DNA from: CAZDBS01 sp964503775
Lineage (GTDB): Bacteria; Patescibacteriota; Saccharimonadia; Saccharimonadales; CAZDBS01
DNA: 64,000 nt
Assembly (NCBI GenBank): GCA_964503775.1
Contig: CAZDBS010000003.1
Span: 16,754-80,753 of the forward strand
Reading direction: 5' to 3'
This document shows, one piece after another, positions 14,957 to 23,429 of the stretch. The translations under genes were made by a program, and so were the position numbers. The notes beneath the pieces were generated by a model. That model had not been told where the DNA came from. It was given only the letters and a program-made list of their open reading frames with translations, and made no database searches. Positions within the stretch are counted from its first letter, which is position 1. Every line of letters starts with the position of its first letter.

Positions 14957-16168
14957 TTATTTGATTTTGCTTTTCAAAATCTCTATGGCTTTGTCTTTCT
15001 GCGCATCCTTCCCTGCCTTCACATCCTCATCATTGAGTTCTACTACCGTATCAGGGGTGATACCCTCTTTGTCGATGTTTTTGCCATTCGGCGTGTACCA
15101 GCGAGCGATCGTCACTTTTACTTCTCCACCATCACCCAGCTTCTCAACTTGCTGGACACTGCCCTTGCCAAACGACTTAGTGCCGACCAATGTCGCCATA
15201 CCGTTATCCTGCAGTGCTCCTGAGACAATCTCACTAGCACTAGCACTGCCACCATCGATTAGTACGACAGTCGGTATATCATTAAATACCGCCCGGCTAC
15301 CGGTTTTGAGCGATTCCACAACCTTGCCATCACGTTTCTCTTGGGTCACTAGTTTGTTATTCATCCAGATACCGGCGATATCGACTGCTCCGTCCAAGTA
15401 CCCGCCGCCATTTCCCCGAAGATCCAAGATGACGGCTTTGGCGCCTTTGGATTTCAAATCCTTGGCAGCCGCAGCAGCTCGCTCGGCGGTGTTGTCACCA
15501 AATTGTGTCAATCGGATGTAGGCGATGTTGCCCTCCAACATCTCACTCTTCACACTTTCTATGACGATCGTATCGCGGACAATTTCAAACACCAGAGGCT
15601 GATCAGTTCCCTCTCTATATATTTTCAGCGTAACTTTGGTGCCCTTCTCGCCACGAATTTTCAGAACGGCCTCGTCAATAGTTAATCCGGCAGTATCCTT
15701 ACCGTCGATTTCAACGATGACATCCCCCGCTTTGATCCCAGCTTTTTGGGCTGGGTAGCCCTCAATCGGTGAGATAACCACTGGTCGGTTGTCCCGACGA
15801 CTTAGCTCGGCACCTATGCCGCTAAACGAACCTTTCAGTTGGGTTGTAAACAGCTCAGCTTGTTCTTTGCTCAGATAGTTGGTGTATGGATCTCCGGCAG
15901 CGTCGACTAGGCCTTTTTTCATGCCGTCCAAAAGCTCTTGCGGATCTAGTACCCCATCATACTTGGTACGCAACGTGTCATAGACTTCTTCGACAGTTGT
16001 ATAATCCAAATCCTGCTTCAATGTTTTGTTGGCGGTCGTGGACGTAAACGAGGCCCGAAAGACGTGTATATTCTCAACACCTAAGCCCAGTGCAAATGCC
16101 AGAAAAGCAACACCCAGTACGATAGGCAATTTGATTGTCTTCTTCATCACACCCTCTTTTTCTTCCAT
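14957..16168 (-). CDS. ctpA: C-terminal processing peptidase (S41, CtpA)
   Basis: 403 aa, anchored by one N-terminal membrane segment (13-30), with a PDZ domain (GIGAELSRRDNRPVV to about 190) and a tail-specific protease domain. The nucleophile Ser lies in SASASE (308-313) and the general base Lys is K335 in FGKG. Acts on the outer face of the membrane, trimming exported proteins at their C-terminus. It follows ftsEX and the CHAP hydrolase gene, so it may control those envelope enzymes. TAAGAT 7 nt before the ATG gives it its own promoter. Confidence 0.95.
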   Translation of the reverse strand: MEEKEGVMKKTIKLPIVLGVAFLAFALGLGVENIHVFRASFTSTTANKTLKQDLDYTTVEEVYDTLRTKYDGVLDPQELLDGMKKGLVDAAGDPYTNYLSKEQAELFTTQLKGSFSGIGAELSRRDNRPVVISPIEGYPAQKAGIKAGDVIVEIDGKDTAGLTIDEAVLKIRGEKGTKVTLKIYREGTDQPLVFEIVRDTIVIESVKSEMLEGNIAYIRLTQFGDNTAERAAAAAKDLKSKGAKAVILDLRGNGGGYLDGAVDIAGIWMNNKLVTQEKRDGKVVESLKTGSRAVFNDIPTVVLIDGGSASASEIVSGALQDNGMATLVGTKSFGKGSVQQVEKLGDGGEVKVTIARWYTPNGKNIDKEGITPDTVVELNDEDVKAGKDAQKDKAIEILKSKIK

Positions 16169-16175
16169 TAATCCT

Positions 16176-16181
16176 ATCTTA
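16176..16181 (-). promoter_or_regulatory. -10 box (TAAGAT) of ctpA
   Basis: TAAGAT on the minus strand 7 nt before the ATG at 16168. Confidence 0.45.
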
Positions 16182-16349
16182 CCACGCTAACCATGAGCTC
16201 AACAAACCTCCGCTTTGCTTTTAGCATTGCCCACACCTCCCACGCTTGAGCTGCCTTGATTACAGAATCATCACAATTGGATGCAGTGCAACAGCCCCTC
16301 GCCTTCTACGCTCGAGCTAATTTCGGTGCGAACAGGAGGAATGAAGCGA

Positions 16350-16369
16350 GATGTACAAAGAAGTACATC
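16350..16369. repeat. Inverted repeat GATGTAC/GTACATC
   Basis: A 7-bp perfect stem with a 6-nt loop, flanked by AAGCGA and GAGTGAGTACCGG. The 297-bp stretch 16169-16465 between ctpA and the CHAP hydrolase gene holds this, another hairpin further on, and no credible gene. Confidence 0.5.
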
Positions 16370-16408
16370 GAGTGAGTACCGGACTGTTCAAGCCGGAAAT
16401 AGCCGAGA

Positions 16409-16449
16409 AGTCAGCAGAGTTTTGTGCTCTGCACAAAAACAGGCTGACT
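16409..16449 (-). terminator. Two-part hairpin after the CHAP hydrolase gene
   Basis: Outer stem AGTCAGC/GCTGACT, inner stem TTTTGTGC/GCACAAAA with a 3-nt loop. It starts 17 bp past the hydrolase stop. The A/T-rich inner arms could terminate in either direction. Confidence 0.55.
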
Positions 16450-16465
16450 GGCGTAGATGGTGAGG

Positions 16466-17632
16466 CTAAAAGTGGATAAAGATGGCGCTATTTGCAGGTA
16501 TATCCATCTCGTTATACATCCCCGCCCAGTTGAAATTGTACTGCGACACCCGGATCCAACCATTGCCATAGACCTGCTCGACATACATAGCGTGTCCGTA
16601 TGGGTCACTTGGATTTCTCCATCCCCAAATCGCCACATCCCCAACCCGAGGATTATTATCGGTTGGTATGCCGGCTGCAATCGCATTGTCTGGCCATTGT
16701 TTGGCATTGCCACGTCCACCCCAATACGGCATATAGCGTCCAGTTGAGGCAACTTTCCAAGCGGTGTAGGATACACATTCGCGGTTATACATACCCCAGT
16801 TATCTACTAGACTATCTATAGGCGCGAAAGCCCAAACCCCAGGATAGCCTCCCCCGCCCATGACTAGGCCAGTGGCATTTGAGCCCGAGGCAGAGCCGGT
16901 CAGCGCTTGCAGGCGACGAGCGTTCTCCGCAGCCTGTGCGGCGCGAAGTGATTTGATTTGACTGTTGTTGTTGGCTATCTGAGATTGGTAAGCCGCTTCC
17001 TGGCCCTGCGTATCAGCAAGTAGGCGGTCAGTTTCGGCTTGTTGCGCAGCTAACTGTGTTTTCTGGGCGTTTTGATCGATGATTAATAGATCTATTTCTT
17101 TCTTACTATCTTCGAGTGTTTTCTTGAGTAGCGTGATCTCAGTGACGGTATCAGAAATCTTGGTCTTAAGTGTATCCAGGTACTGCTGCTTGTCGACGAA
17201 TTCGCTGATGCTGTTGCTAGAAGCCAACATCTCGACGGTCGTGACATCCCCCTCCAGATAAATCTGCCTGATGCTCTGTGCCAGGTTGGCTTTCTGTTCG
17301 GTCAGTTTCTTCTCGGCCGCAGCAATCTGATCGGCCAGTTGTTGTTGCTTGAGTTCGTTGGCGGCAATCAAACTTTGCAGCGCGCCAATCTGAGCCTGCA
17401 AACCTGCCACCTTATTGGCCAATGTGTCGGCCTGAGCCGCCAGCTCAGCGGCAACAGCCTGCTTGGCGGCAATATCGGCTTTCAGGGCAGCTATCTCATC
17501 ATCAAACCGATCAGCTCGAACTGGCGACCACGGGATGAGTGCCACGAACATGAGAGCCAAAATCAAAGCAACGACTCTAAATTTTTTGGGTGACGTCCGC
17601 AGACGCGGTTGTTTGTGTGTGGTGGAAATCAT
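16466..17632 (-). CDS. PcsB-like CHAP peptidoglycan hydrolase
   Basis: 388 aa: signal sequence (about 15-38), a long coiled coil (about 40-240, heptads rich in Ala, Leu and Gln), a Gly/Ser linker, then a CHAP amidase/endopeptidase domain with catalytic Cys286 (NRECVSYTAW) and His347 (YGHAMYVE). This is the architecture of PcsB, which is switched on by FtsEX in streptococci; ftsE and ftsX are directly upstream. I infer a septal hydrolase controlled by FtsEX. The ATG at 17632 is preceded by GGAAGGGAAGG; a TATACT lies only 2 nt from it. Confidence 0.92.
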   Translation of the reverse strand: MISTTHKQPRLRTSPKKFRVVALILALMFVALIPWSPVRADRFDDEIAALKADIAAKQAVAAELAAQADTLANKVAGLQAQIGALQSLIAANELKQQQLADQIAAAEKKLTEQKANLAQSIRQIYLEGDVTTVEMLASSNSISEFVDKQQYLDTLKTKISDTVTEITLLKKTLEDSKKEIDLLIIDQNAQKTQLAAQQAETDRLLADTQGQEAAYQSQIANNNSQIKSLRAAQAAENARRLQALTGSASGSNATGLVMGGGGYPGVWAFAPIDSLVDNWGMYNRECVSYTAWKVASTGRYMPYWGGRGNAKQWPDNAIAAGIPTDNNPRVGDVAIWGWRNPSDPYGHAMYVEQVYGNGWIRVSQYNFNWAGMYNEMDIPANSAIFIHF

Positions 17633-17735
17633 AGAGTATAACCTTCCCTTCCAAAGTACCACAAACCGCTTATGCAGTCAACATTTCGACTACAATTGTC
17701 AAGAGCTTCGATCGGTGTATAGATATTTGTTTTGT

Positions 17736-18704
17736 CTATGTGTTTCTCCTGAAAATAGTTCCAGTTTTCATCCTGAGATATTTACGAGTAGCTAGCGAGG
17801 ATGAAATGATGCCGATCATGACACCCAGTCCCATCATCACCAAAAATATGAGGATCCGGTGGTTTGTAAATACCGCTTTGGTGTACTCGGTATCAATATC
17901 TTCCAGATAATACTTGAGACGAACACCCTGCAGGGATAGAGCTAGGGTTGTCAGGACAGTAGCAAGAATGGCCGCCAATGTACCATATAAAGCCGCCTCC
18001 ACTAGGAAAGGCCCGCGGATGTACCATTTCTTGGCTCCGACGAGCTTCATGATTTCTATCTCGTCTTTGCGGTTAAATATCGCCATGCGGATGGTGTTGA
18101 AGATGATTAACACCGAGATAACACCAAATACCACACTGGCTACTATCCCGGCTACTTTGATAAAGTTCGCTGCTTTGATGATCTTGTCGATAGCATTTTT
18201 GCGCTCACCGGAATATGAGGGCTTGTCGCTCTGCATCTTTTTGATATCTTCCCTGTCGATGAACTGAGATATGCTTTCCAGTTTGTTGTGATCTTTGGGT
18301 TTGATACGGAGACTAGCCGGCAGGGGGTTCGTCTCGATCTGAGTGATGGAGTTGGCAACTTCTGGTTTATCTTTGTATTTGTCTAAGAAATCTTTTAGGG
18401 CGTCGTCTTTGGATACAAACTGGATGCTTTTGACATTGTCGAGATTCTTCAGATCATTCTCGAGTTTTTCACGTTCTTCCTTCTTGACAGTGTCTTTCAG
18501 GTAGATCGAGATGTCGATTTTGTCGGTAACAGTCTGAATGGTTCGTGAGAAAGTGATATTGGCGGCATATGTCCCCAGCACCGTACTAAGTGTCACCACC
18601 ATCACCAGTGTGGCAGCCGATGTCAGCCAGAGATTGCGTGACAAATTCTGAAGTCCGGTACGGCCGACTCGACCCAGACTGATAAAAAATCGCCTGGTAT
18701 TCAC
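17736..18704 (-). CDS. ftsX: Cell division protein FtsX
   Basis: 322 aa, GTG start overlapping the ftsE stop as GTGA with GGAGA just before. First membrane helix about 24-48, a large extracytoplasmic loop (about 50-170), then three membrane helices with FNTIRMAIFNRKDEIEIMKLVGA between, the signature of the FtsX/MacB permease domain. It couples FtsE ATP hydrolysis to activation of a cell-wall hydrolase outside the membrane; the gene right downstream encodes a fitting partner. Confidence 0.96.
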   Translation of the reverse strand: MNTRRFFISLGRVGRTGLQNLSRNLWLTSAATLVMVVTLSTVLGTYAANITFSRTIQTVTDKIDISIYLKDTVKKEEREKLENDLKNLDNVKSIQFVSKDDALKDFLDKYKDKPEVANSITQIETNPLPASLRIKPKDHNKLESISQFIDREDIKKMQSDKPSYSGERKNAIDKIIKAANFIKVAGIVASVVFGVISVLIIFNTIRMAIFNRKDEIEIMKLVGAKKWYIRGPFLVEAALYGTLAAILATVLTTLALSLQGVRLKYYLEDIDTEYTKAVFTNHRILIFLVMMGLGVMIGIISSSLATRKYLRMKTGTIFRRNT

Positions 18705-19393
18705 ACTTTCTCCTTTTCAAAACTTCCAGCCGCTTTATCAGATACGACATGACCATCTTTGATAGTTATGACCCGACGCTGCAACTGGTTCACGATATCT
18801 TGGTTGTGTGTCGTCAAGATGACTGTCGTGCCAAACTTGTTGATCTTCTCTAAGACCCGCACCACATCCCAAACGTGCTTGGGATCTAGATTGCCCGTTG
18901 GTTCGTCAGCGATTAGAATTTTGGGTTGTCGTACGACTGCCCGAGCGATAGCCACCCGTTGGCGCTCGCCCCCAGACAACTCTTTGGGGTAACTACGTTC
19001 TTTGCCTGTCAGTCCGACTATATCCAGAACCTTAGGCACTGTTCGATTGATCTCGGTGGTGCTTACGCCGACGATTTCCAGAGCGAAGGCGACATTTTCG
19101 GCGACGGTTTTGTTCGGCAGTAGTTTAAAATCTTGAAACACGACGCCAATTTTACGACGAAGATACGGGATGTCGCGATCTTTGAGTTTTTCATAGTCAA
19201 TCCCACCGACGACAATTTTGCCAGAGGTAGGTTTTTCTTCTCGGGTGAGGAGTTTGAGAAGCGTTGATTTCCCCGCCCCACTAGCGCCGACAATGATGAC
19301 GAATTCTTTAGGTTCGACATGCAAACTGACGCGTTCCAGCGCCGGCGGATTGTTCCTCCCATACAATTTCGTCACGCGATCAAGCAAAATCAT
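18701..19393 (-). CDS. ftsE: Cell division ATP-binding protein FtsE
   Basis: 230 aa ABC ATPase with Walker A GASGAGKST, signature LSGGERQRVAIARA, Walker B ILIADEPTGNLD and the H-loop LTTHNQDIV. Cytoplasmic partner of FtsX. The unit ftsE-ftsX-hydrolase begins here: TAAAAT lies 7 nt before the ATG. Confidence 0.97.
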   Translation of the reverse strand: MILLDRVTKLYGRNNPPALERVSLHVEPKEFVIIVGASGAGKSTLLKLLTREEKPTSGKIVVGGIDYEKLKDRDIPYLRRKIGVVFQDFKLLPNKTVAENVAFALEIVGVSTTEINRTVPKVLDIVGLTGKERSYPKELSGGERQRVAIARAVVRQPKILIADEPTGNLDPKHVWDVVRVLEKINKFGTTVILTTHNQDIVNQLQRRVITIKDGHVVSDKAAGSFEKEKV

Positions 19394-19400
19394 CTAAACC

Positions 19401-19406
19401 ATTTTA
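19401..19406 (-). promoter_or_regulatory. -10 box (TAAAAT) of ftsEX
   Basis: TAAAAT on the minus strand 7 nt before the ftsE ATG. Confidence 0.45.
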
Positions 19407-19441
19407 ACATAAGGGGGTCACACCGATACAGATACATGGCG

Positions 19442-20533
19442 CTACTTTGCCTGTCCGAGACTGTATTCCAAATAAGCATCGATGAATTGGTCGAGACTGC
19501 CATCGAGAACACCCTGAGTATCACTTGTTTCATGGCGGGTACGCAAGTCTTTAACCATTGAGTACGGATGTAGCACATACGAGCGGATCTGATTACCCCA
19601 GGCCGCTTGTTCGTTCGGTCCTTTGAGTTCTGAGATGTCGGCGGCATGTTGCTCAAGCTGTAGCTGGGCAAGCTTGCCTCGCAAGATCTTCATGGCTGTC
19701 TCACGATTCTGAAGCTGCGAACGTTCATTCTGAATCGAGACCACGATGCCGGTCGGGAGATGAGTGACGCGCACTGCCGAATCGGTGGTATTGACGGACT
19801 GCCCCCCGTGCCCACCAGCTCGAAAGACATCAATTTTCAGATCCTTCTCATCGATTTCGACCTCATCGGGCTGGTCGATCTTAGGTACCACTTCCACTTT
19901 GGCAAAACTCGTCTGACGTAGACTGTCAGCGTTGAAAGGACTCAGTCGCACCAAGCGATGCACACCGTGCTCGCCTTTTAATTTGCCAAAGGTGTTCATG
20001 CCACTCATCGTCAAGGTCACGCTTTTAAGCCCCGCCTCTTCGCCAGCCGACTGCTCCAAGGTCTCAACCGTGACGCCATGTGTTTCAGCCCAACGGACAT
20101 ACATCCGAAGTAGCATCTCAGCCCAGTCCTGAGCATCGGTACCACCCGCTCCGGCATGAATACTCATAACTACATCGTGATCATCATATGGTCCATTGAA
20201 TTTGAGCTCTTGCTTTAACTCTTCGTATCGATGGTGGATTTTCTCAACCTGTGTTCGGATGTCCACAGTTAGACTTTCGTCTTTCATGGCTATCAATTCT
20301 CGTGTTTCTGCAAGTTCAGATAGTAATGATCTCCAGGGGGTGATACGTTCTTCGAGCCGGGCAGCACGTTTGCTAACATCTTGGGCTTTCAGATTGTCTG
20401 ACCAAAAATCAGGCCGCTGTATATCGGCCTGCAGGTCCTTTAGCTCGGCCTCAAGCTCATCCAGTTTGATGCGTTTCGTCGCCTCGGTGACGCTGTGTTG
20501 TAATTCAGCGACTTGTTTGTCTAACTCATGCAT
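19442..20533 (-). CDS. prfB: Peptide chain release factor 2
   Basis: 363 aa from the ATG giving MHELDKQVAELQ. Reads UGA and UAA stop codons. The peptidyl-tRNA hydrolysis loop RAGGHGGQSVNTTDSAVR is intact; the stop-recognition region is of RF2 type (FAKVEVVPKID vicinity preceded by RLSPFNADSLRQTSF). No in-frame stop or CTTTGA slip site occurs near codon 25, so the autoregulatory +1 frameshift of many prfB genes is absent. TATACT 7 nt upstream supports this start over an earlier in-frame codon. Confidence 0.95.
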   Translation of the reverse strand: MHELDKQVAELQHSVTEATKRIKLDELEAELKDLQADIQRPDFWSDNLKAQDVSKRAARLEERITPWRSLLSELAETRELIAMKDESLTVDIRTQVEKIHHRYEELKQELKFNGPYDDHDVVMSIHAGAGGTDAQDWAEMLLRMYVRWAETHGVTVETLEQSAGEEAGLKSVTLTMSGMNTFGKLKGEHGVHRLVRLSPFNADSLRQTSFAKVEVVPKIDQPDEVEIDEKDLKIDVFRAGGHGGQSVNTTDSAVRVTHLPTGIVVSIQNERSQLQNRETAMKILRGKLAQLQLEQHAADISELKGPNEQAAWGNQIRSYVLHPYSMVKDLRTRHETSDTQGVLDGSLDQFIDAYLEYSLGQAK

Positions 20534-20540
20534 GGCAACA

Positions 20541-20546
20541 AGTATA
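20541..20546 (-). promoter_or_regulatory. -10 box (TATACT) of prfB
   Basis: TATACT on the minus strand 7 nt before the prfB ATG. Confidence 0.55.
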
Positions 20547-20566
20547 GAGCAAGCAGCTACCACCCA

Positions 20567-22459
20567 CTAGTTTTGCAAATACTGATGGATCATACGAGTG
20601 ATGTTAGCGAGAGCCGGCCAGGTCATATTGTTTTTGCTCATGATAGAGATAACGTAGGTACTTTTCGAACCGTAGACAACAGCCGTATCATTGTAATACT
20701 CATCGACATTGCCAGACTTGTCGGCAACGACCGAACCAGTGGCTCCAGTCGGTATGCCGCCGCGGTATATCTGACGCTTGAGATAACCTAAGATCCGACT
20801 ACGGAACGACTCGTCCATGATTTCGCCTCTGGCGATCTTCTCCATGTAGGTCATCTCATCGTGGGCGGTTGATACTTTGTGTTCGAAATACCCATGATAG
20901 TAGCTATAGACTTTGGTATTGATGATCCCAATTTTGGCAAGCTCTTGGTCAGCGCGTCGCCAATCGATAAAATCCCCGACCGCTGCCGCACAGTAATTAT
21001 CCGAGACTGTCAGCATGCGCTCAAAGCATGTATCGAGTGTCAGCCCGCCGACCACCACATCGCTCCAGTGTTTTTCGCCCAGTGTCGTTCGTTGGTATAC
21101 CGCCTGAGTGAGAAGTAATTTGTATGTACTGCCTGTTACAAACTGCACATCACCTCGGTATTCGGCCGCGCGTTGTTGACCATTCAGCTCTTTGACCGCC
21201 ACACCGTAGGTGCCCCTCTGCGATCGTACAGCGAGATCGATAACACCCAGCAAGCTGTCAGCCTCCAGTGGCTCGTCTTTGACGATAATCGGTGCGGGTA
21301 CTGGCTTGGTTACGACCGCTATATCCTTTTCGACATTTGTGCCGTCTTTCAGCTGACTGATGATAGTGGCAGCCATGGCCTCAGTGTCGATTCCCACGCC
21401 ACTCTTACCGAGTGTCCGACCAATCTCAGTGCCGAGTGTCCGTCGCACAACCGTCGGTGTTGGATCGACGGTCAAGGACTTGGCTATGTCGTTTACGTAA
21501 GCCTTGATGGCGTCAGATTTATAGTCGATCGTGGGTTGTTCCTGAGCGCTCGGAGGTATGGTTATAGTTGTCCAAGAAGCAATTGTTTTCTGATCAGGCA
21601 CTACTACCTGTTCATTGACGCGAAGCGGTATTTTGCGTGTTAGTAGATTGTTGTACTGGGCGACGATGTTCGTTAGAGATTCGTTGGTTCGCTCCGCCTC
21701 GATGACGTTATATGGAACTTCGATACCGTTGTTATAACTAGAGTCACTCAGCAATGCTTCCATGATCTGGGGGACACTATGTTGCTTGCCAGACTTCTCT
21801 GGGACGATGCTTGCCGAGCCGTTGTCATCGTAAGTCACAAAGGCGTTAAGACCTGGCTTATCGAGCTGTAGGGCAATATGCTCAGCTAATTGTTTGAGCC
21901 GCTCAGCGTCAAAGGTATATTCCACTTGCACCGATGCCGGTGTTGTCACTTGATGAATGATAGAAAAAGGAATAAGCCGCTCTACGATGGAGTAGTCACG
22001 GGCATCAACAAGACTTTGCTCGATTTGGGCAACCGCCCCACCGGCCGCCAACGGAACTTCTAACCTATCTACACCGGACGAAACAGACACGATCTTAGTC
22101 TTGGCCTGTTCGCGCATGGCACTTTCGATGTCACCTGTGTCGCGCGAGTTGTAGATGATGTCATCTAGTTGTAGTTTTCGGGTTGCTAGAGTTGACGGGA
22201 TAATCAACTGGGTGATGAGCACGACGAAACACACCACACCCGATACCTGGAGTATCCGGACAACTTTCTTTTCGGTCAGGTGAAAATACTCGAAGACATT
22301 GACGAGATCCCGCCAGATTCGTCTCGCCATACGTCGCTCGTGTTGCCACCAGTCTGCAACTGTATGGTGATGGATGTGTGATTCGGGCAGGTGTCCGGGT
22401 CCGCTAATCTTCAGCTGTCGCTCGAACTCCTGCAGCCACTCGTCATCCCGCTTGTGCAT
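20567..22459 (-). CDS. Membrane-bound serine beta-lactamase-like hydrolase
   Basis: 630 aa. Cytoplasmic head of about 65 residues, membrane helix at 68-88, a long extracytoplasmic region that includes a VanW/YoaR-like peptidoglycan-binding segment (about 240-300), and a C-terminal class A beta-lactamase-type domain. The active-site set is complete: S444-T-Y-K447, S486-D-N488 and K581-S-G583. It could be a DD-peptidase acting on peptidoglycan rather than a drug-resistance enzyme; the sequence alone does not decide. TATACT 6 nt before the ATG. Confidence 0.85.
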   Translation of the reverse strand: MHKRDDEWLQEFERQLKISGPGHLPESHIHHHTVADWWQHERRMARRIWRDLVNVFEYFHLTEKKVVRILQVSGVVCFVVLITQLIIPSTLATRKLQLDDIIYNSRDTGDIESAMREQAKTKIVSVSSGVDRLEVPLAAGGAVAQIEQSLVDARDYSIVERLIPFSIIHQVTTPASVQVEYTFDAERLKQLAEHIALQLDKPGLNAFVTYDDNGSASIVPEKSGKQHSVPQIMEALLSDSSYNNGIEVPYNVIEAERTNESLTNIVAQYNNLLTRKIPLRVNEQVVVPDQKTIASWTTITIPPSAQEQPTIDYKSDAIKAYVNDIAKSLTVDPTPTVVRRTLGTEIGRTLGKSGVGIDTEAMAATIISQLKDGTNVEKDIAVVTKPVPAPIIVKDEPLEADSLLGVIDLAVRSQRGTYGVAVKELNGQQRAAEYRGDVQFVTGSTYKLLLTQAVYQRTTLGEKHWSDVVVGGLTLDTCFERMLTVSDNYCAAAVGDFIDWRRADQELAKIGIINTKVYSYYHGYFEHKVSTAHDEMTYMEKIARGEIMDESFRSRILGYLKRQIYRGGIPTGATGSVVADKSGNVDEYYNDTAVVYGSKSTYVISIMSKNNMTWPALANITRMIHQYLQN

Positions 22460-22465
22460 GGAGCC

Positions 22466-22471
22466 AGTATA
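22466..22471 (-). promoter_or_regulatory. -10 box (TATACT) of the beta-lactamase-like gene
   Basis: TATACT on the minus strand 6 nt before the ATG at 22459. Confidence 0.55.
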
Positions 22472-22483
22472 GCAAGAATCTTC

Positions 22484-23314
22484 CTATTGCGTCGCTCGTT
22501 TGAACAGTGTGAGAGCACCCGAGACATCAGCCATAGCTTGCTGACCAGCCGACAAGCCTCCAAGCGAAGTCGAAGCTCCCGGGTAACTATTAGGACCGGG
22601 CTGATTATATCCGGAGGTGTTACCAGCCGCTGATGGAATGGTTGTCGAAGTATTCGGTGTTGTACTTTCAGGAGTACCAGGATTATCAATAGTCGTCATG
22701 ACGTAATTTGGAGCATATGAGGTGTGTGGTATCCACAATTCTTGTCCACTGCCGGTGTCGACAATTCGAAGATCAACTCTCGTTTCGCCAAGAGTAAATA
22801 CACTAGACAGTAGCTTGCCGTCTTTATATGTTTCTGAGACAGTCATGGTTCCAGTTTCGCCAAGCCCGTACTGCCAATTCTTTGTTACAGTTGACCCATC
22901 ATCGACAACTTCGGGCGATGAAGTCCTGATAGATGCTGTAGCCCCTGCATACCCAGCCCGTACTTCCTCTGACTTACCAGCGTAGTAGCCCATAACTGCA
23001 ATGGCGTACTGTTGCTCGGCCTGCATAAGTGCCATCTCAGGAGTGAGTTGAGTGGGATTCTCAGGACCCGACGTTGCCATATCACCCGGTTTTGAGCCAC
23101 CCTGTTCGAGTCCAGTAGGTGTACTCGGATCACTGCACATCGCTGCACCCGGTGGCATAACGTCCGCAGGTGGCATATCAGTGCTAGCGGCACCAGCCAT
23201 GCCTACTAAAGTCTCTGCAGCAACTGCGCCAACTCCAGCTGTTCCTAAAACCGCAGCTCCACCGAATTTCAAAAATCTTCGCCTCGACATTTCAGGTCCA
23301 GATGTTCTCATCAT
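22484..23314 (-). CDS. Secreted protein with twin-arginine signal
   Basis: 276 aa. The N-terminus has the Tat motif SRRRFLKFGGAAVLGTAG followed by an Ala/Gly-rich hydrophobic stretch, so it is probably exported folded by the Tat system. The mature part has no known domain: a Pro/Thr/Gly-rich segment, a central region with a helix (PEMALMQAEQQYAIAVMGYY) and several strands, and a disordered Pro/Ser/Thr tail. GGAG before the ATG is a standard ribosome-binding site; TACAAT lies about 25 nt upstream. No tat genes are in this window. Confidence 0.7.
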   Translation of the reverse strand: MMRTSGPEMSRRRFLKFGGAAVLGTAGVGAVAAETLVGMAGAASTDMPPADVMPPGAAMCSDPSTPTGLEQGGSKPGDMATSGPENPTQLTPEMALMQAEQQYAIAVMGYYAGKSEEVRAGYAGATASIRTSSPEVVDDGSTVTKNWQYGLGETGTMTVSETYKDGKLLSSVFTLGETRVDLRIVDTGSGQELWIPHTSYAPNYVMTTIDNPGTPESTTPNTSTTIPSAAGNTSGYNQPGPNSYPGASTSLGGLSAGQQAMADVSGALTLFKRATQ

Positions 23315-23391
23315 TTCTCCATCAAATTAGTGGGGATATTGTACAACAATATATACTAAAAACTTAAACTATTTCTTACTATCCACTTTAG

Positions 23392-23413
23392 ACTCCGCCG
23401 TACAGCGGATCAC
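23392..23413. repeat. Short dispersed palindrome, copy 1
   Basis: TCCGCCGTACAGCGGATCAC with two more matching bases upstream; differs at one base from the copy inside prmC at 49156-49177. The centre is nearly self-complementary. Intergenic, 17 bp beyond the end of the M16 peptidase gene. Confidence 0.55.
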
Positions 23414-23429
23414 TCTCCGCTGCTTCCAC

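Noticed and set aside
16281..16463. 60-codon plus-strand frame between ctpA and the CHAP hydrolase gene
   Set aside because: It spans two hairpins, has no proper ribosome-binding site at its start and no recognisable protein features.
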